From contig JANQOF010000049.1 of assembly GCA_028279215.1 (NCBI GenBank), forward strand, positions 31,866 to 95,865: 64,000 nt of DNA. The letters run 5' to 3'. Numbering within the stretch: position 1 is the stretch's first letter; every line of letters begins with the position of its first letter. The position numbers were made by a program, and so were the translations under genes. Under the pieces are notes generated by a model that made no database searches, was not told where the DNA came from, and saw only the letters and a list, made by a program, of their open reading frames with translations. Of the stretch, positions 26,371 through 34,465 are shown one piece after another. This DNA comes from Pirellulales bacterium. Lineage in GTDB: Bacteria; Planctomycetota; Planctomycetia; Pirellulales; Lacipirellulaceae.

Positions 26371-27324
26371 ATGGCACGCACGATCGTCGCTGGTATTGCA
26401 AAGTCTATTGGCCTCAATTGCTTGGCATTGTGGGCAGTGGCAAGTTGTTCGGTAACCTTGGCCCAAGGCCCAGCTCCCGCCCCCGTTAAGAAACCTACGA
26501 ATTCTCACGAGTCGGCCATTCGTCAGTCGGCCAACGAATTCGCTGATGCGTTCAAAAGGCACGACGACGAGGCGATTGCCAAACTCTGGACACCCTACGC
26601 CGTGTATGAGGATGTAGTTGGCACCGAGCATCGGGGGCGCGACGCGATACAACGAGTCTACCGCACATTTTTCGAGGCTAATCCAGATACCGAGTTGAGC
26701 ATCGACATCGATTCGATTCGAAAGGTCACTCCCAACGTCGTCGTGGAATATGGCCGAACGGCGCTTGTCCCGCCTCCTTCCGGCGCTCCCGCGAAGAGCC
26801 AGTATACTGCCATCCACGTCAAGCAAAATGACGGCAAATGGTTGCTCGATAGCGTGCGTGATTCGCGCGTCGATGTGCCGACCACGTACGGCGAGTTGCA
26901 ACACCTTGAACTGTTGGCCGGCGATTACTCCACCGATCACAACGGGACCAAGATTGACCTTTCTAGCACTTGGAATCCAAATAAGAGTTATCTGGAGCGT
27001 CGCTTCGTAGTCAACCGAGATGGAGAAGAGTCGACGTCCACCGAGATCATTGGTTGGGACCCACTGACGCAGGAAGTCACCTCTTGGACTTTCTCGGGCG
27101 ACGGTGCCCGTAACGTAGGCGTATGGACGCCGCTGGAAGACGGCTGGGTAGTTCGAAACAGTGGGATCACAACCAGCGGCGTGCCTACCTCCTCAGTGGA
27201 TTACTGGGCACCTTTGCTCGACGGCGCACTCGGATGGCGATCGACACGGCGAACCGCGAATGGCCAACCGGTGCGGTCCCCAGGCGAAGTCGTTTTGAAG
27301 AAGAAGTCTGCGATACCAAACTAG
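26371..27324 (+). CDS. Secreted NTF2-like (SgcJ/DUF4440-type) protein
   Basis: A 317-residue exported protein with no known enzymatic role. Residues 1-32 form a signal peptide (hydrophobic core CLALWAVASCSVTL, likely cut after AQG). Residues about 48-165 match the NTF2-like ketosteroid-isomerase fold used by SgcJ/EcaC and DUF4440 proteins (ANEFADAFKRHDDEAIAKLW, then a conserved GRDAIQRVY). The remaining 150 residues are rich in beta-strand patterns (TSTEIIGWDPLTQEV) and resemble a lipocalin-like or DUF1579-like barrel, which I state only as a possibility. ATG 26371 has AAAGGAAGC nearby upstream and fits the signal peptide. Confidence 0.75.
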   Translation: MARTIVAGIAKSIGLNCLALWAVASCSVTLAQGPAPAPVKKPTNSHESAIRQSANEFADAFKRHDDEAIAKLWTPYAVYEDVVGTEHRGRDAIQRVYRTFFEANPDTELSIDIDSIRKVTPNVVVEYGRTALVPPPSGAPAKSQYTAIHVKQNDGKWLLDSVRDSRVDVPTTYGELQHLELLAGDYSTDHNGTKIDLSSTWNPNKSYLERRFVVNRDGEESTSTEIIGWDPLTQEVTSWTFSGDGARNVGVWTPLEDGWVVRNSGITTSGVPTSSVDYWAPLLDGALGWRSTRRTANGQPVRSPGEVVLKKKSAIPN

Positions 27325-27370
27325 CAAGCGATTGCAGAACAACTCACATGCGATAGCAGAGGGCATTCTA

Positions 27371-28966
27371 ATGCGTCGAGATCTGTATATTGTGGCAGTC
27401 CTTTTGATGGGCGTGACGGTGGCGGTTTGTTCAAGCGAAGCCGAAGCTCGCGGGCTTGGTGGATTCCACGGCGGAGGCGGGTTCGGTGGACGAGTTGCTG
27501 GTCTGGGAGGTGGTGGTTTAGGAGGCGCTGGATTGGGAGGTGGTCTCGGCGGCGGAGAGTTGGCCGGCCTGCGGGCTGGCGGCCTAGGTGGAGGAGACCT
27601 GGGAGGTTTGGAAGCCCGAGCCGCGGGACTTGAAGGCGCAGGGCAACTTGGAGGCGGCTTGCGAAGTGGCCAATTGGCCAGCGAACTGGCAGCTGGCGGC
27701 GGAGGGGCGAACATTGCATCGGAGTTGCGTGCTGCGGGACTTGGCGGCGGAGCCGAAAGTGCGCTCGCGAATCGCGCAAGCGCCGCAGGTTTCAGCGGTC
27801 TCGGCCCGGGTGGCGCACCATCGCGGAGCCAGGTTGCCAACTTCTTGGGGCTCCCTTCCGACAACGGATTGCACAACGTCTCTGGCGAGACGCAGAGCCG
27901 ACTCAGTCAGGCGTACGCCAACGCACGAGCGGCAGGCGGCATCTCGGGCAAGAACCTGTCCGGCGAAACCCAAAGTAGGGCCAGTCAAATCTACGACCAA
28001 CTAATGGCGGGCGATGGTTCACTGAAGAAGAACCTCTCGGGGGAAACTCAAAGTAAGGCCAGCCAGCTTTACGACGAAATCAGGGCAGGCGACGGACCGC
28101 TGAAGAACTACATTCCTGGGGAAACGCAAAGCAGAGCGAGCCAAATTTACGACAACATCAGGGCGGGGGACGGTCCGTTCAAGAACTTTATTCCTGGGGA
28201 AACCCAAAAGCCCTTAAGCCGTTTGTACGACGCCATTCGGGCCGGCGATCATCCGTTCCAACATTGGTCGCCTTGGATCATCCACAATAACGCGATCGTC
28301 ATTCGCAGGAGTTTCAACAACTACTACATCTTCACGCCCGGCTGGTATCGGCGCTATCCGGCCGCTTGGTATCCAGCAGTGTGGGCGTACGGAAACCCTT
28401 GGCTGTTCGCTCCCTGGCCAACACTGAGCGTATGGATGGGATGCACGAGCCAGCCGATCTACTACAACTACGGCGACAACGTTGTCTATCAAGACAATTC
28501 CATCTATGTGAATGGCCAAGACGTCGGAACGGCGGATCAGTATTACCAGCAGGCACAGAGCCTCGCGGCAACTGGTGCTGGGGCCGAAAGTGCGTCGAAC
28601 GCCCAGTGGATGCCGCTTGGTGTGTTCGCCATTACCGAAACCGGCCAGAAATCGGCCAATCTGATCGTGCAGCTTGCTGTTGATAAGCAGGGGACTATGC
28701 GCGGCAACATGACCGATCTTAAGTCGGATAGCAACGAGGTGGTCCACGGTGCCGTAGACAAGCAAACACAACGCGCCGCCTGGACAGCGGGGGACGATAC
28801 GAACACGGTGTATGAAACCGGCATCTACAATCTGACCAAGGACGAGACACCGGTGCTCGTCCACTATGGCGATAGCAAGACAGAGCAGCTATTGCTGGTG
28901 AGATTAGACCAGAAGGATTCGACTGGCGGCGAAGCGCAAACCCAGGGTGCTTTGCCGCTGCAATAA
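27371..28966 (+). CDS. Secreted Gly-rich surface protein with five 26-residue repeats
   Basis: A 531-residue exported protein. It has a signal peptide (1-26, ending SEAEARG), a glycine-rich region with GLGG/GGGL runs (about 27-165), and five tandem repeats with an exact 26-residue period. The GETQ motif starts at bases 27884, 27962, 28040, 28118 and 28196, with consensus GETQSRASQIYD followed by RAGDG. A tryptophan/tyrosine-rich segment (about 300-375) precedes a C-terminal domain with beta-rich pattern (VFAITETGQKSANLIVQLAV). Similar planctomycete proteins are often named mu-protocadherin-like surface proteins; I do not infer adhesion from the name. It lies 46 bases after the NTF2-like gene and may be co-transcribed. 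Confidence 0.8.
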   Translation: MRRDLYIVAVLLMGVTVAVCSSEAEARGLGGFHGGGGFGGRVAGLGGGGLGGAGLGGGLGGGELAGLRAGGLGGGDLGGLEARAAGLEGAGQLGGGLRSGQLASELAAGGGGANIASELRAAGLGGGAESALANRASAAGFSGLGPGGAPSRSQVANFLGLPSDNGLHNVSGETQSRLSQAYANARAAGGISGKNLSGETQSRASQIYDQLMAGDGSLKKNLSGETQSKASQLYDEIRAGDGPLKNYIPGETQSRASQIYDNIRAGDGPFKNFIPGETQKPLSRLYDAIRAGDHPFQHWSPWIIHNNAIVIRRSFNNYYIFTPGWYRRYPAAWYPAVWAYGNPWLFAPWPTLSVWMGCTSQPIYYNYGDNVVYQDNSIYVNGQDVGTADQYYQQAQSLAATGAGAESASNAQWMPLGVFAITETGQKSANLIVQLAVDKQGTMRGNMTDLKSDSNEVVHGAVDKQTQRAAWTAGDDTNTVYETGIYNLTKDETPVLVHYGDSKTEQLLLVRLDQKDSTGGEAQTQGALPLQ

Positions 28967-29102
28967 CCTCGGTCGTTCGACACGCAGACCATCTGGTCTC
29001 GGCGGGTGCTTGTGGCTTCTGGACGACAGCGAGTACGATGAGCGCTCGTGGCGAGCGTTGTGCTAGACGTACCGGAAGTTGCATCGCGCGGGGATCCATC
29101 CG

Positions 29103-31193
29103 ATGCCGCCAAAATTCACCCTGCCTCTTGACGAAATCGACGCGAGTCAGGCTGCCATAGGTGGCGGCAAGGGGGCGTCTCTGGGAGAATTGATCCGCGC
29201 TGGGCTTGGTGTTCCGCCAGGATTCGTGGTCACTCGCCCGGCGTTTGACACATTCATGAACGTAGCCGATCCGCATGGTGAGGTTTCTGCCTGGTTGGCG
29301 AAAGTAGACTCGAACGAGACATCTACGGCGACAGCTGCCAAAGCGATCGCGGAGTTGTCGGGTAGCGCTCCAGTGCCAGCCGAAATCGAGGCGGAGATTG
29401 TGGCCGCCATCGATACGCTTAATGTTCCGATTGTCTCGGTGCGGTCGAGCGCCACCTGCGAGGATGGCAAGTCGAGCGCCTGGGCCGGTCAGCTTGAAAC
29501 CTACCTGGATGTGGAACCGGGTGAGGTGGTGGCGCGTGTAAAGGATTGCTGGCTTTCGATGTTCCGAACCGCCGCGCTGGCCTACGGCGCGGCGCACGGT
29601 TATGGTGCCGGGCAGTTCGGCGTGGCGGTCGTGGTTCAGGAGATGATCTTCAGCGAAGTCTCTGGCATCGGGTTCTCTGTCCATCCCGTGACCCAGGAAC
29701 CCGACGTGCGGCTCATCGAGGCGTGTTTTGGCCTGGGCGAGGCCATCGTCTCGGGGCAAATCGTGCCGGACCAGTACATCGTGAAGAAGGGCGGAGACCA
29801 GATTGTTGAGAGTTCGCGCGGCGAACAGCGTAAAGGGCTGTTTCTTGCGCACGGTCAATCGGAGCCAGAATGGCGCGACCTCGGTGCGCGCGGCACCGAA
29901 CCAAAACTGACAGACTCCCAAGTTGTTGAATACGGCGCCCTGCTCGACCGTATTGAGGACCACTACGGCTTTCCAGTCGACACAGAGTGGGCCTACACGG
30001 AAAGCGGCTTCCATCTTCTGCAGGCGCGCCCCATCACCACGCTTGCCAAGGAATACCGCGACCCGATTGTCGACCAGCGTGAGGCTTGGTGGCGAGGCTT
30101 TCGTCGACCGCTGACGCTCTTGGAGGCATCGATCATAGCGCATTGGACCGATACCCGCCATTCGGGACTCGTGTTCGGCTTCCACATCAACCGCTTTCTG
30201 GCGATCGAGGACGATTCGAATCTTACGACGATGTTCTTCCCTAAATCGGATTTCGATGCTGCGACCGACCACATCCGTTCGCTCGATCAAACCGACCGTT
30301 TGGAACTCATCGCGCTGCTCAAGCGCGCACACGAGGTCTATCAGGAAGGATTCGATCGCATTCATCAAAGCCGCGGCTTCACAACCATTGACGGGGCGGC
30401 TGAGTATCTGATCACGATCGGACGGTATACGACTAGCCTCCCGGCTATGACGCTCATGGCACTCGACGCTGGCCACATCGACGACAAGCAGGTCCGCGAA
30501 TTGGCCGAGGGCCTTCGTGCGCATTCGCTGTATCCTCGGTTCGTCGCCAGGCACGTCGATCCGATTGTGGCGAATTGGGCGCGCGACATCGGTTTCTCTG
30601 AGCCTGGTCGCGCGCACGAATTGGTCACCTGGCGGGAGTTGCATGACAACTCCGTGGATTGCAAGACGCTCGAGCAGCGATTGGAATTGGTCGACAACGG
30701 CAAACTCTTCGTTTTTCAAGTGCTAGAAGAAGGCGAAAGACTCGATTTCGTTTCGGAAACGGGGTATCTGTTCATGCGCGAGGCAGGGCAACGGATGGCC
30801 GTGCCGCCGGACGACCCCGACGTGATATCGGGGCGGACCGCTTGGCCTGGCGTCCATCGCGGCCGAGCCCGGGTGATCCTTTCGTCGGAGCCAGAAGGAT
30901 ACGAACTCGAGGACGGCGACGTGCTGGTCTCAATCCAATCGAACCCAACACTCATGCCGCTACTACGCCATGCCGGAGCGATCGTCACCGACGAAGGCGG
31001 CGTCGCCTGCCATGCGGGTATTATTTGCCGTGAACTGAAGATTCCCACAATTATTGGTACGGGCCGAGCGACTTCAGCCATTCACGACGGAGATCTGGTT
31101 GAGGTCGACGCCATCGCTCAAGTAGTTCGTATTTTGGAACATGCCGAGCGCGAACAGCCCGCAGCCCGAACTGCGACTACTCACAGGCGTTGA
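29103..31193 (+). CDS. PEP-synthase-like dikinase without PEP barrel
   Basis: A 696-residue protein of the pyruvate,phosphate dikinase/PEP synthase superfamily. Residues 1-325 are the ATP-grasp nucleotide-binding domain (IGGGKGASLGELIRAG, VSVRSSATCEDG, ending FHLLQARPITT). About 330-590 is a largely helical region I do not recognise. About 595-685 is the swivelling phosphohistidine domain with the phospho-accepting H637 in GGVACHAGIICREL. The C-terminal PEP/pyruvate barrel is missing, so it cannot be an ordinary PEP synthase. The layout is like rifampin phosphotransferase, where a central domain binds the acceptor, so an unknown acceptor is plausible. ATG 29103 has GGGGATC upstream. Its last 17 bases overlap the convergent downstream gene. 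Confidence 0.8.
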   Translation: MPPKFTLPLDEIDASQAAIGGGKGASLGELIRAGLGVPPGFVVTRPAFDTFMNVADPHGEVSAWLAKVDSNETSTATAAKAIAELSGSAPVPAEIEAEIVAAIDTLNVPIVSVRSSATCEDGKSSAWAGQLETYLDVEPGEVVARVKDCWLSMFRTAALAYGAAHGYGAGQFGVAVVVQEMIFSEVSGIGFSVHPVTQEPDVRLIEACFGLGEAIVSGQIVPDQYIVKKGGDQIVESSRGEQRKGLFLAHGQSEPEWRDLGARGTEPKLTDSQVVEYGALLDRIEDHYGFPVDTEWAYTESGFHLLQARPITTLAKEYRDPIVDQREAWWRGFRRPLTLLEASIIAHWTDTRHSGLVFGFHINRFLAIEDDSNLTTMFFPKSDFDAATDHIRSLDQTDRLELIALLKRAHEVYQEGFDRIHQSRGFTTIDGAAEYLITIGRYTTSLPAMTLMALDAGHIDDKQVRELAEGLRAHSLYPRFVARHVDPIVANWARDIGFSEPGRAHELVTWRELHDNSVDCKTLEQRLELVDNGKLFVFQVLEEGERLDFVSETGYLFMREAGQRMAVPPDDPDVISGRTAWPGVHRGRARVILSSEPEGYELEDGDVLVSIQSNPTLMPLLRHAGAIVTDEGGVACHAGIICRELKIPTIIGTGRATSAIHDGDLVEVDAIAQVVRILEHAEREQPAARTATTHRR

Positions 31194-31560
31194 AGATGAT
31201 GATCTTCCACTGCCAGTCACCTGCGTCGTTCTTGCAGGCAACGATCACCTGCTTCATCGGCTCGGACGGAGCACGACTCTCCAACTCAACGTCTGTCGAC
31301 ATCACGGCCAAGTCGCCTTGTCCCAGTATCTCCCAATTCGAGAGTGCCACCCTGTCGACGTCGCTGTAATTCTCTTTCATGTAGTCGACAATCGCGTCGC
31401 GCCCGACAACACGACCGGCGCCGGGCGGCATTAGCATGGCGTCTTCGGTCCAATAGGTCGCCCATGTGTCAAAGTCCTTTGCCTCAAAACAGCGCGTGCA
31501 GTCTTCAAACGCCGATTTGACCTCTGCAATTTCGCAGTCGGATACGAACGGACCACTCAT
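31177..31560 (-). CDS. NTF2-like (DUF4440/SnoaL-type) protein
   Basis: A 127-residue single-domain protein with the NTF2-like cone fold pattern: helix FEDCTRCFEAKDFDTWATYW, the GRDAIVDYMKENY segment and a beta-rich C-terminus. No signal peptide, so cytosolic. Such proteins include polyketide cyclases, isomerases and non-catalytic dimers, and the substrate cannot be read here. ATG 31560 has an excellent AGGAGG upstream. It overlaps the dikinase-like gene by 17 bases at its 3' end and is preceded on the same strand by another SnoaL-like gene, 44 bases away, so the two are likely co-expressed. Confidence 0.82.
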   Translation of the reverse strand: MSGPFVSDCEIAEVKSAFEDCTRCFEAKDFDTWATYWTEDAMLMPPGAGRVVGRDAIVDYMKENYSDVDRVALSNWEILGQGDLAVMSTDVELESRAPSEPMKQVIVACKNDAGDWQWKIIIFNACE

Positions 31561-31604
31561 GGTTCTTTCCTCCTAGGTTTGTGTTAGCTTTCCAAGGGTA
31601 AACG

Positions 31605-32024
31605 CTAGCCGACGAGCCCTAGCCCCTCTAGCCAGCCATACTTATTCCAATCGACCCAGCTTTCGACTAGCTTGCCGCCCTTGTAGCGATCGATTTGGAC
31701 GCCGGTCCAGGTCGTCGTTTTGCCCGTGGGTGCTAGATCGACGAACGAGCCGGTGTGCTTGGCGGTCATTTTCCAACGATTGCAAACGTAGTCGCCCTCT
31801 GCCACCTGCAGCAGCATTTCCAGCTTCACCTCCGTGAAACCGTCGTGAAAACTGCTGACTAGGTTCTTCCATTCGTCAAGCGACAGGGTCGACGTCCCGC
31901 CAGACGCGTCGGGCATTTGGTGGTTGATGTAGTCGTCCGACAAATAGTCGGTTGCTAGGTGGATGGCGTTGTCGCCCCAAAGCTCGAGAAAGTGTTTGGA
32001 CGTGGTCTTGTTGTCGGACGGCAT
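31605..32024 (-). CDS. SnoaL-like ester-cyclase-family protein
   Basis: A 139-residue protein of the SnoaL-like polyketide cyclase fold. It shows the family pattern of an N-terminal helix, YINHQMPDA, the helix WKNLVSSFHDGF, the segment VCNRWKMTAKHTG, and the ending IDRYKGGKLVESWVDWN with tryptophans and aspartates that line the cavity in relatives. Cytosolic, reaction unknown. The ATG at 32024 has AAAAGGAG 7 bases upstream. It is the first gene of a probable two-gene unit with the NTF2-like protein and diverges from the ZIP transporter. Confidence 0.85.
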   Translation of the reverse strand: MPSDNKTTSKHFLELWGDNAIHLATDYLSDDYINHQMPDASGGTSTLSLDEWKNLVSSFHDGFTEVKLEMLLQVAEGDYVCNRWKMTAKHTGSFVDLAPTGKTTTWTGVQIDRYKGGKLVESWVDWNKYGWLEGLGLVG

Positions 32025-32228
32025 CGGTAACTCCTTTTGGTTGAGGGGGATATCCGCCGAAAAACTTAACCGCGGAGTACATGGCCAGCAAGTTTCGCGG
32101 CATGTCGGCGGACTAATGACAAAGCGTACCTGCGCCGAATTAGGGGCAACGTCGCTCGCCTCGCGGGGACATCGAGACTAAACTGGCGGTGAAAACAGGC
32201 ATATCGGACTCCAAGAGAGTTTTGGCAA

Positions 32229-33023
32229 ATGTTGACGACCGCGCAATGGGCGTACTTTGGGATCATCTTGTTGTGCGCCTTCGCTGGCGGCTATTTGCCC
32301 CTGGCCAGGGCCGAACAGGCCCGCGCCTCCGAAGGCTTCCCCCGTGGCGAGGCGTTTTCATCCGGTGTCTTTCTGGCACTGTCGCTCACCATGATGTTGC
32401 CGTCGTCCGCCGGCGTGTTTCGGCAAGTGTTTCCCAGCCTCGACTACCCAATTGCCTCTCTAATTGCGCTACTTGCGTTCTTGGTATTACTGGCCACCGA
32501 ACATACGACCGGCCATATGTTCGCGCATTCGCTCGCTGAACATGGCGAGGAGCGAATTCCCGCGGTCGTTCCGGTGATCATGACGGCGATGATTGTCGCT
32601 CCATCCTTTTTCTTGGGGGCTGCACTCGGTATCAGCGATCCCGTCGCGGCGGCACTGATTTTCGTTGCAGCGATCTTGCACAAAGGCTCGGCGGCATTCG
32701 CCCTAGCTCTAACCATGGTTCGCAGCACACTAACGCGAACGCAATCGCTCATGCTCTTCAGCTGTTTCGCGTTCTCTACGCCATTGGGGATACTAGTCGG
32801 AGGTTTCGCTCGAGAATACATGACTGGGTCCGCCTTGATTGGCAAGGCGATGATTTTGGCGCTAGGTGCCGGTACGTTCCTCTACCTGGGAACGCTTCAC
32901 GAAATGAAACGCGCTCCGCTCATCGAGCATTGCTGTAGACTCAACTGCTTCCTCTACATGCTTGCGGGCCTCAGTCTGACCGCATTCGTTAGGTGGATCG
33001 TTGGCGAAGCGCATCGTTTCTAG
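32229..33023 (+). CDS. ZIP-family metal transporter
   Basis: An integral membrane protein of 264 residues with about eight hydrophobic segments. The third and fourth segments are separated by a His-bearing loop (ATEHTTGHMFAHSLAEHGEE, split by charged residues), and the metal-site helix has the reduced motif ILHKGSAAFALAL where most ZIPs have HNxPEG. It should move a divalent metal such as zinc into the cytosol, but the changed motif makes metal and direction uncertain. It shares a 204-base divergent region with the SnoaL-like unit and overlaps nothing after start refinement of the next gene, which begins 34 bases downstream. Confidence 0.78.
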   Translation: MLTTAQWAYFGIILLCAFAGGYLPLARAEQARASEGFPRGEAFSSGVFLALSLTMMLPSSAGVFRQVFPSLDYPIASLIALLAFLVLLATEHTTGHMFAHSLAEHGEERIPAVVPVIMTAMIVAPSFFLGAALGISDPVAAALIFVAAILHKGSAAFALALTMVRSTLTRTQSLMLFSCFAFSTPLGILVGGFAREYMTGSALIGKAMILALGAGTFLYLGTLHEMKRAPLIEHCCRLNCFLYMLAGLSLTAFVRWIVGEAHRF

Positions 33024-33057
33024 CCACAACCGCGTACGATACTCCAAGGAACGGGCG

Positions 33058-33963
33058 ATGAATCCATTCACGGCGACCAAGATTGCCGAGGCCAACACCT
33101 TCCTTCCCGATGCAGGGCCACTCGCGGCGACGAACCTTGCGTTTCACGACAGCTACAATAATGTTGTTTGCGACGTGCTAGCCCAATTAGGGCACGACAC
33201 GCCAGTGATCGGACTTGTCGCCGACGACTTGCTGCTGCTCGTCGATGGCAAACAGGAATCCGAGCGAGTGATTCCGGAACACTTTCATCAACTCAAAGCC
33301 ATCGGCCATTCCGCGTTCGCGCTGCAACTCTGGCTGATGCAGCACAACGCCCAGCAACTCGACACCACGTTGCGATCTCAACTGCAAGCCAACCATCTCG
33401 TACTCAGCAACACGTTGGCCGCACTGGACATCCTTCCCGAGTGGGAACGCTCGACTCCAACAACGTTGGTGGATGGTTCGCTTGAGTATGTTGCCGAATT
33501 GCTGCAACTCGGCAAGGTTGACGAGGCGCGCACCCGCGAGTATTCCGCTTGGATGGCGCCACTCGTGTTGGAACTCGCTGGCGCGGCTGCACGTCTTGAA
33601 ATCGATGGACTGCATGCGGCCGTAACCAAGTGGCGAAGCGAAATGGGTGACGCCCGGTGGAGGTCTATTTATGTAGTGCTGTGCGGCAACCATCAACCGC
33701 GATATCGGCATGTAGCCACCCAATACTTCGAACGGCTGCTTGGCGAACATCAAGGTGGTGGGGCCGAATGCGAGGATCGGATTGTGTTTGCCGAGGGAGT
33801 TTGCGAAATCAACGAAGCGCTCGACTTGCTCGCGCGTCACATTGTCGATCAACAAGCGTCCATCTTGATCTTTGGCGACAAATCACGGCTACAACGCGAC
33901 CTATTCGCCGACGTGGCGGCGGTTTACCTCGATCAAGTGGTTCCCGCAGATTCAGTTTCCTAA
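33058..33963 (+). CDS. Uncharacterised protein of 301 residues
   Basis: I do not recognise this protein. It has no signal peptide or membrane segment and is predicted mainly helical (DTTLRSQLQANHLVLSNTL, YVAELLQLGKVDEARTREY), with a C-terminal part containing ILIFGDKSRLQRDLFADVA. It could be a helical regulatory or iron/haem-binding protein given several histidines in the first third, but no motif decides. ATG 33058 is chosen over an upstream start at 33001 because AAGGA lies 7 bases before it and the longer form would overlap the ZIP gene. Its codon pattern matches neighbours, so it is probably a real gene co-transcribed with the ZIP transporter. Confidence 0.7.
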   Translation: MNPFTATKIAEANTFLPDAGPLAATNLAFHDSYNNVVCDVLAQLGHDTPVIGLVADDLLLLVDGKQESERVIPEHFHQLKAIGHSAFALQLWLMQHNAQQLDTTLRSQLQANHLVLSNTLAALDILPEWERSTPTTLVDGSLEYVAELLQLGKVDEARTREYSAWMAPLVLELAGAAARLEIDGLHAAVTKWRSEMGDARWRSIYVVLCGNHQPRYRHVATQYFERLLGEHQGGGAECEDRIVFAEGVCEINEALDLLARHIVDQQASILIFGDKSRLQRDLFADVAAVYLDQVVPADSVS

Positions 33964-34465
33964 CTATTCCTACCAACCAGCCGGCCGGTTTCTTCCAATG
34001 GTTCCCCATTAAGGCACACGCTACTGCTCCTAACTCGTTGACGCACAACGCTTTAGGTTTTTGCCACCGTCGCGCCGGGAGCAACACGATCCGTTGGGGC
34101 AAAACTCCACTCCGCCAACTCCAGGCCAACTTCCTAACCCCCTGTCTAGCAACGTGTTGCGCAGTCGAGCTTCGGCCAGCATCGCGATGTTTTGCCCCAG
34201 GTTGTTTTGCACTTGGGGCAAAACCCCAGCGAATGGGGAATGCGGAAAGGGGAAATGGGAATGCCACGCAAGCGATTGGACCGTCTCCCCCCTCCTGTCC
34301 ACTCGCCACTACCCACTGTCAAATTTGATCAAATGCGTGGCCCGGTTTCAAGCAGAAACTTGGAAGTTCTGACGTGCTGGTTTGTCAAGCGGCAAGCTCT
34401 TGAATCGCCAACACACCCTCGCCTTATCCGAGCGACTCCGTTAACGACACCGGACCTTCTGTGTC
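33964..34465. other. Intergenic stretch with inverted and direct repeats, no gene
   Basis: This 502-base gap separates two convergent genes. It contains three copies of an 11-base element (annotated separately) and pieces of low-complexity sequence rich in GGGGAA and CCACTACCCACT. Reading frames present in several phases are short, overlap each other and have no family signature. Confidence 0.6.
34095..34224. repeat. Three copies of TGGGGCAAAAC, two forming an inverted repeat
   Basis: TGGGGCAAAAC occurs at 34095-34105 and 34214-34224 on the plus strand and inverted as GTTTTGCCCCA at 34189-34199. The last two form a perfect 11-base stem with a 14-base loop between convergent genes, so it could act as a bidirectional transcription terminator or be a dispersed repeat. 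Confidence 0.7.

Noticed and set aside
27875..28264. Possible DNA-level tandem or CRISPR-like repeat
   Set aside because: The 78-base period is in frame, copies differ at third positions and there are no spacers; it is a protein repeat.
28719..30719. A 666-codon open frame on the minus strand
   Set aside because: It lies antisense to the dikinase-like gene, whose domains are clear on the plus strand. The translated minus product is rich in Arg and has no motif, so it is a codon-bias shadow.
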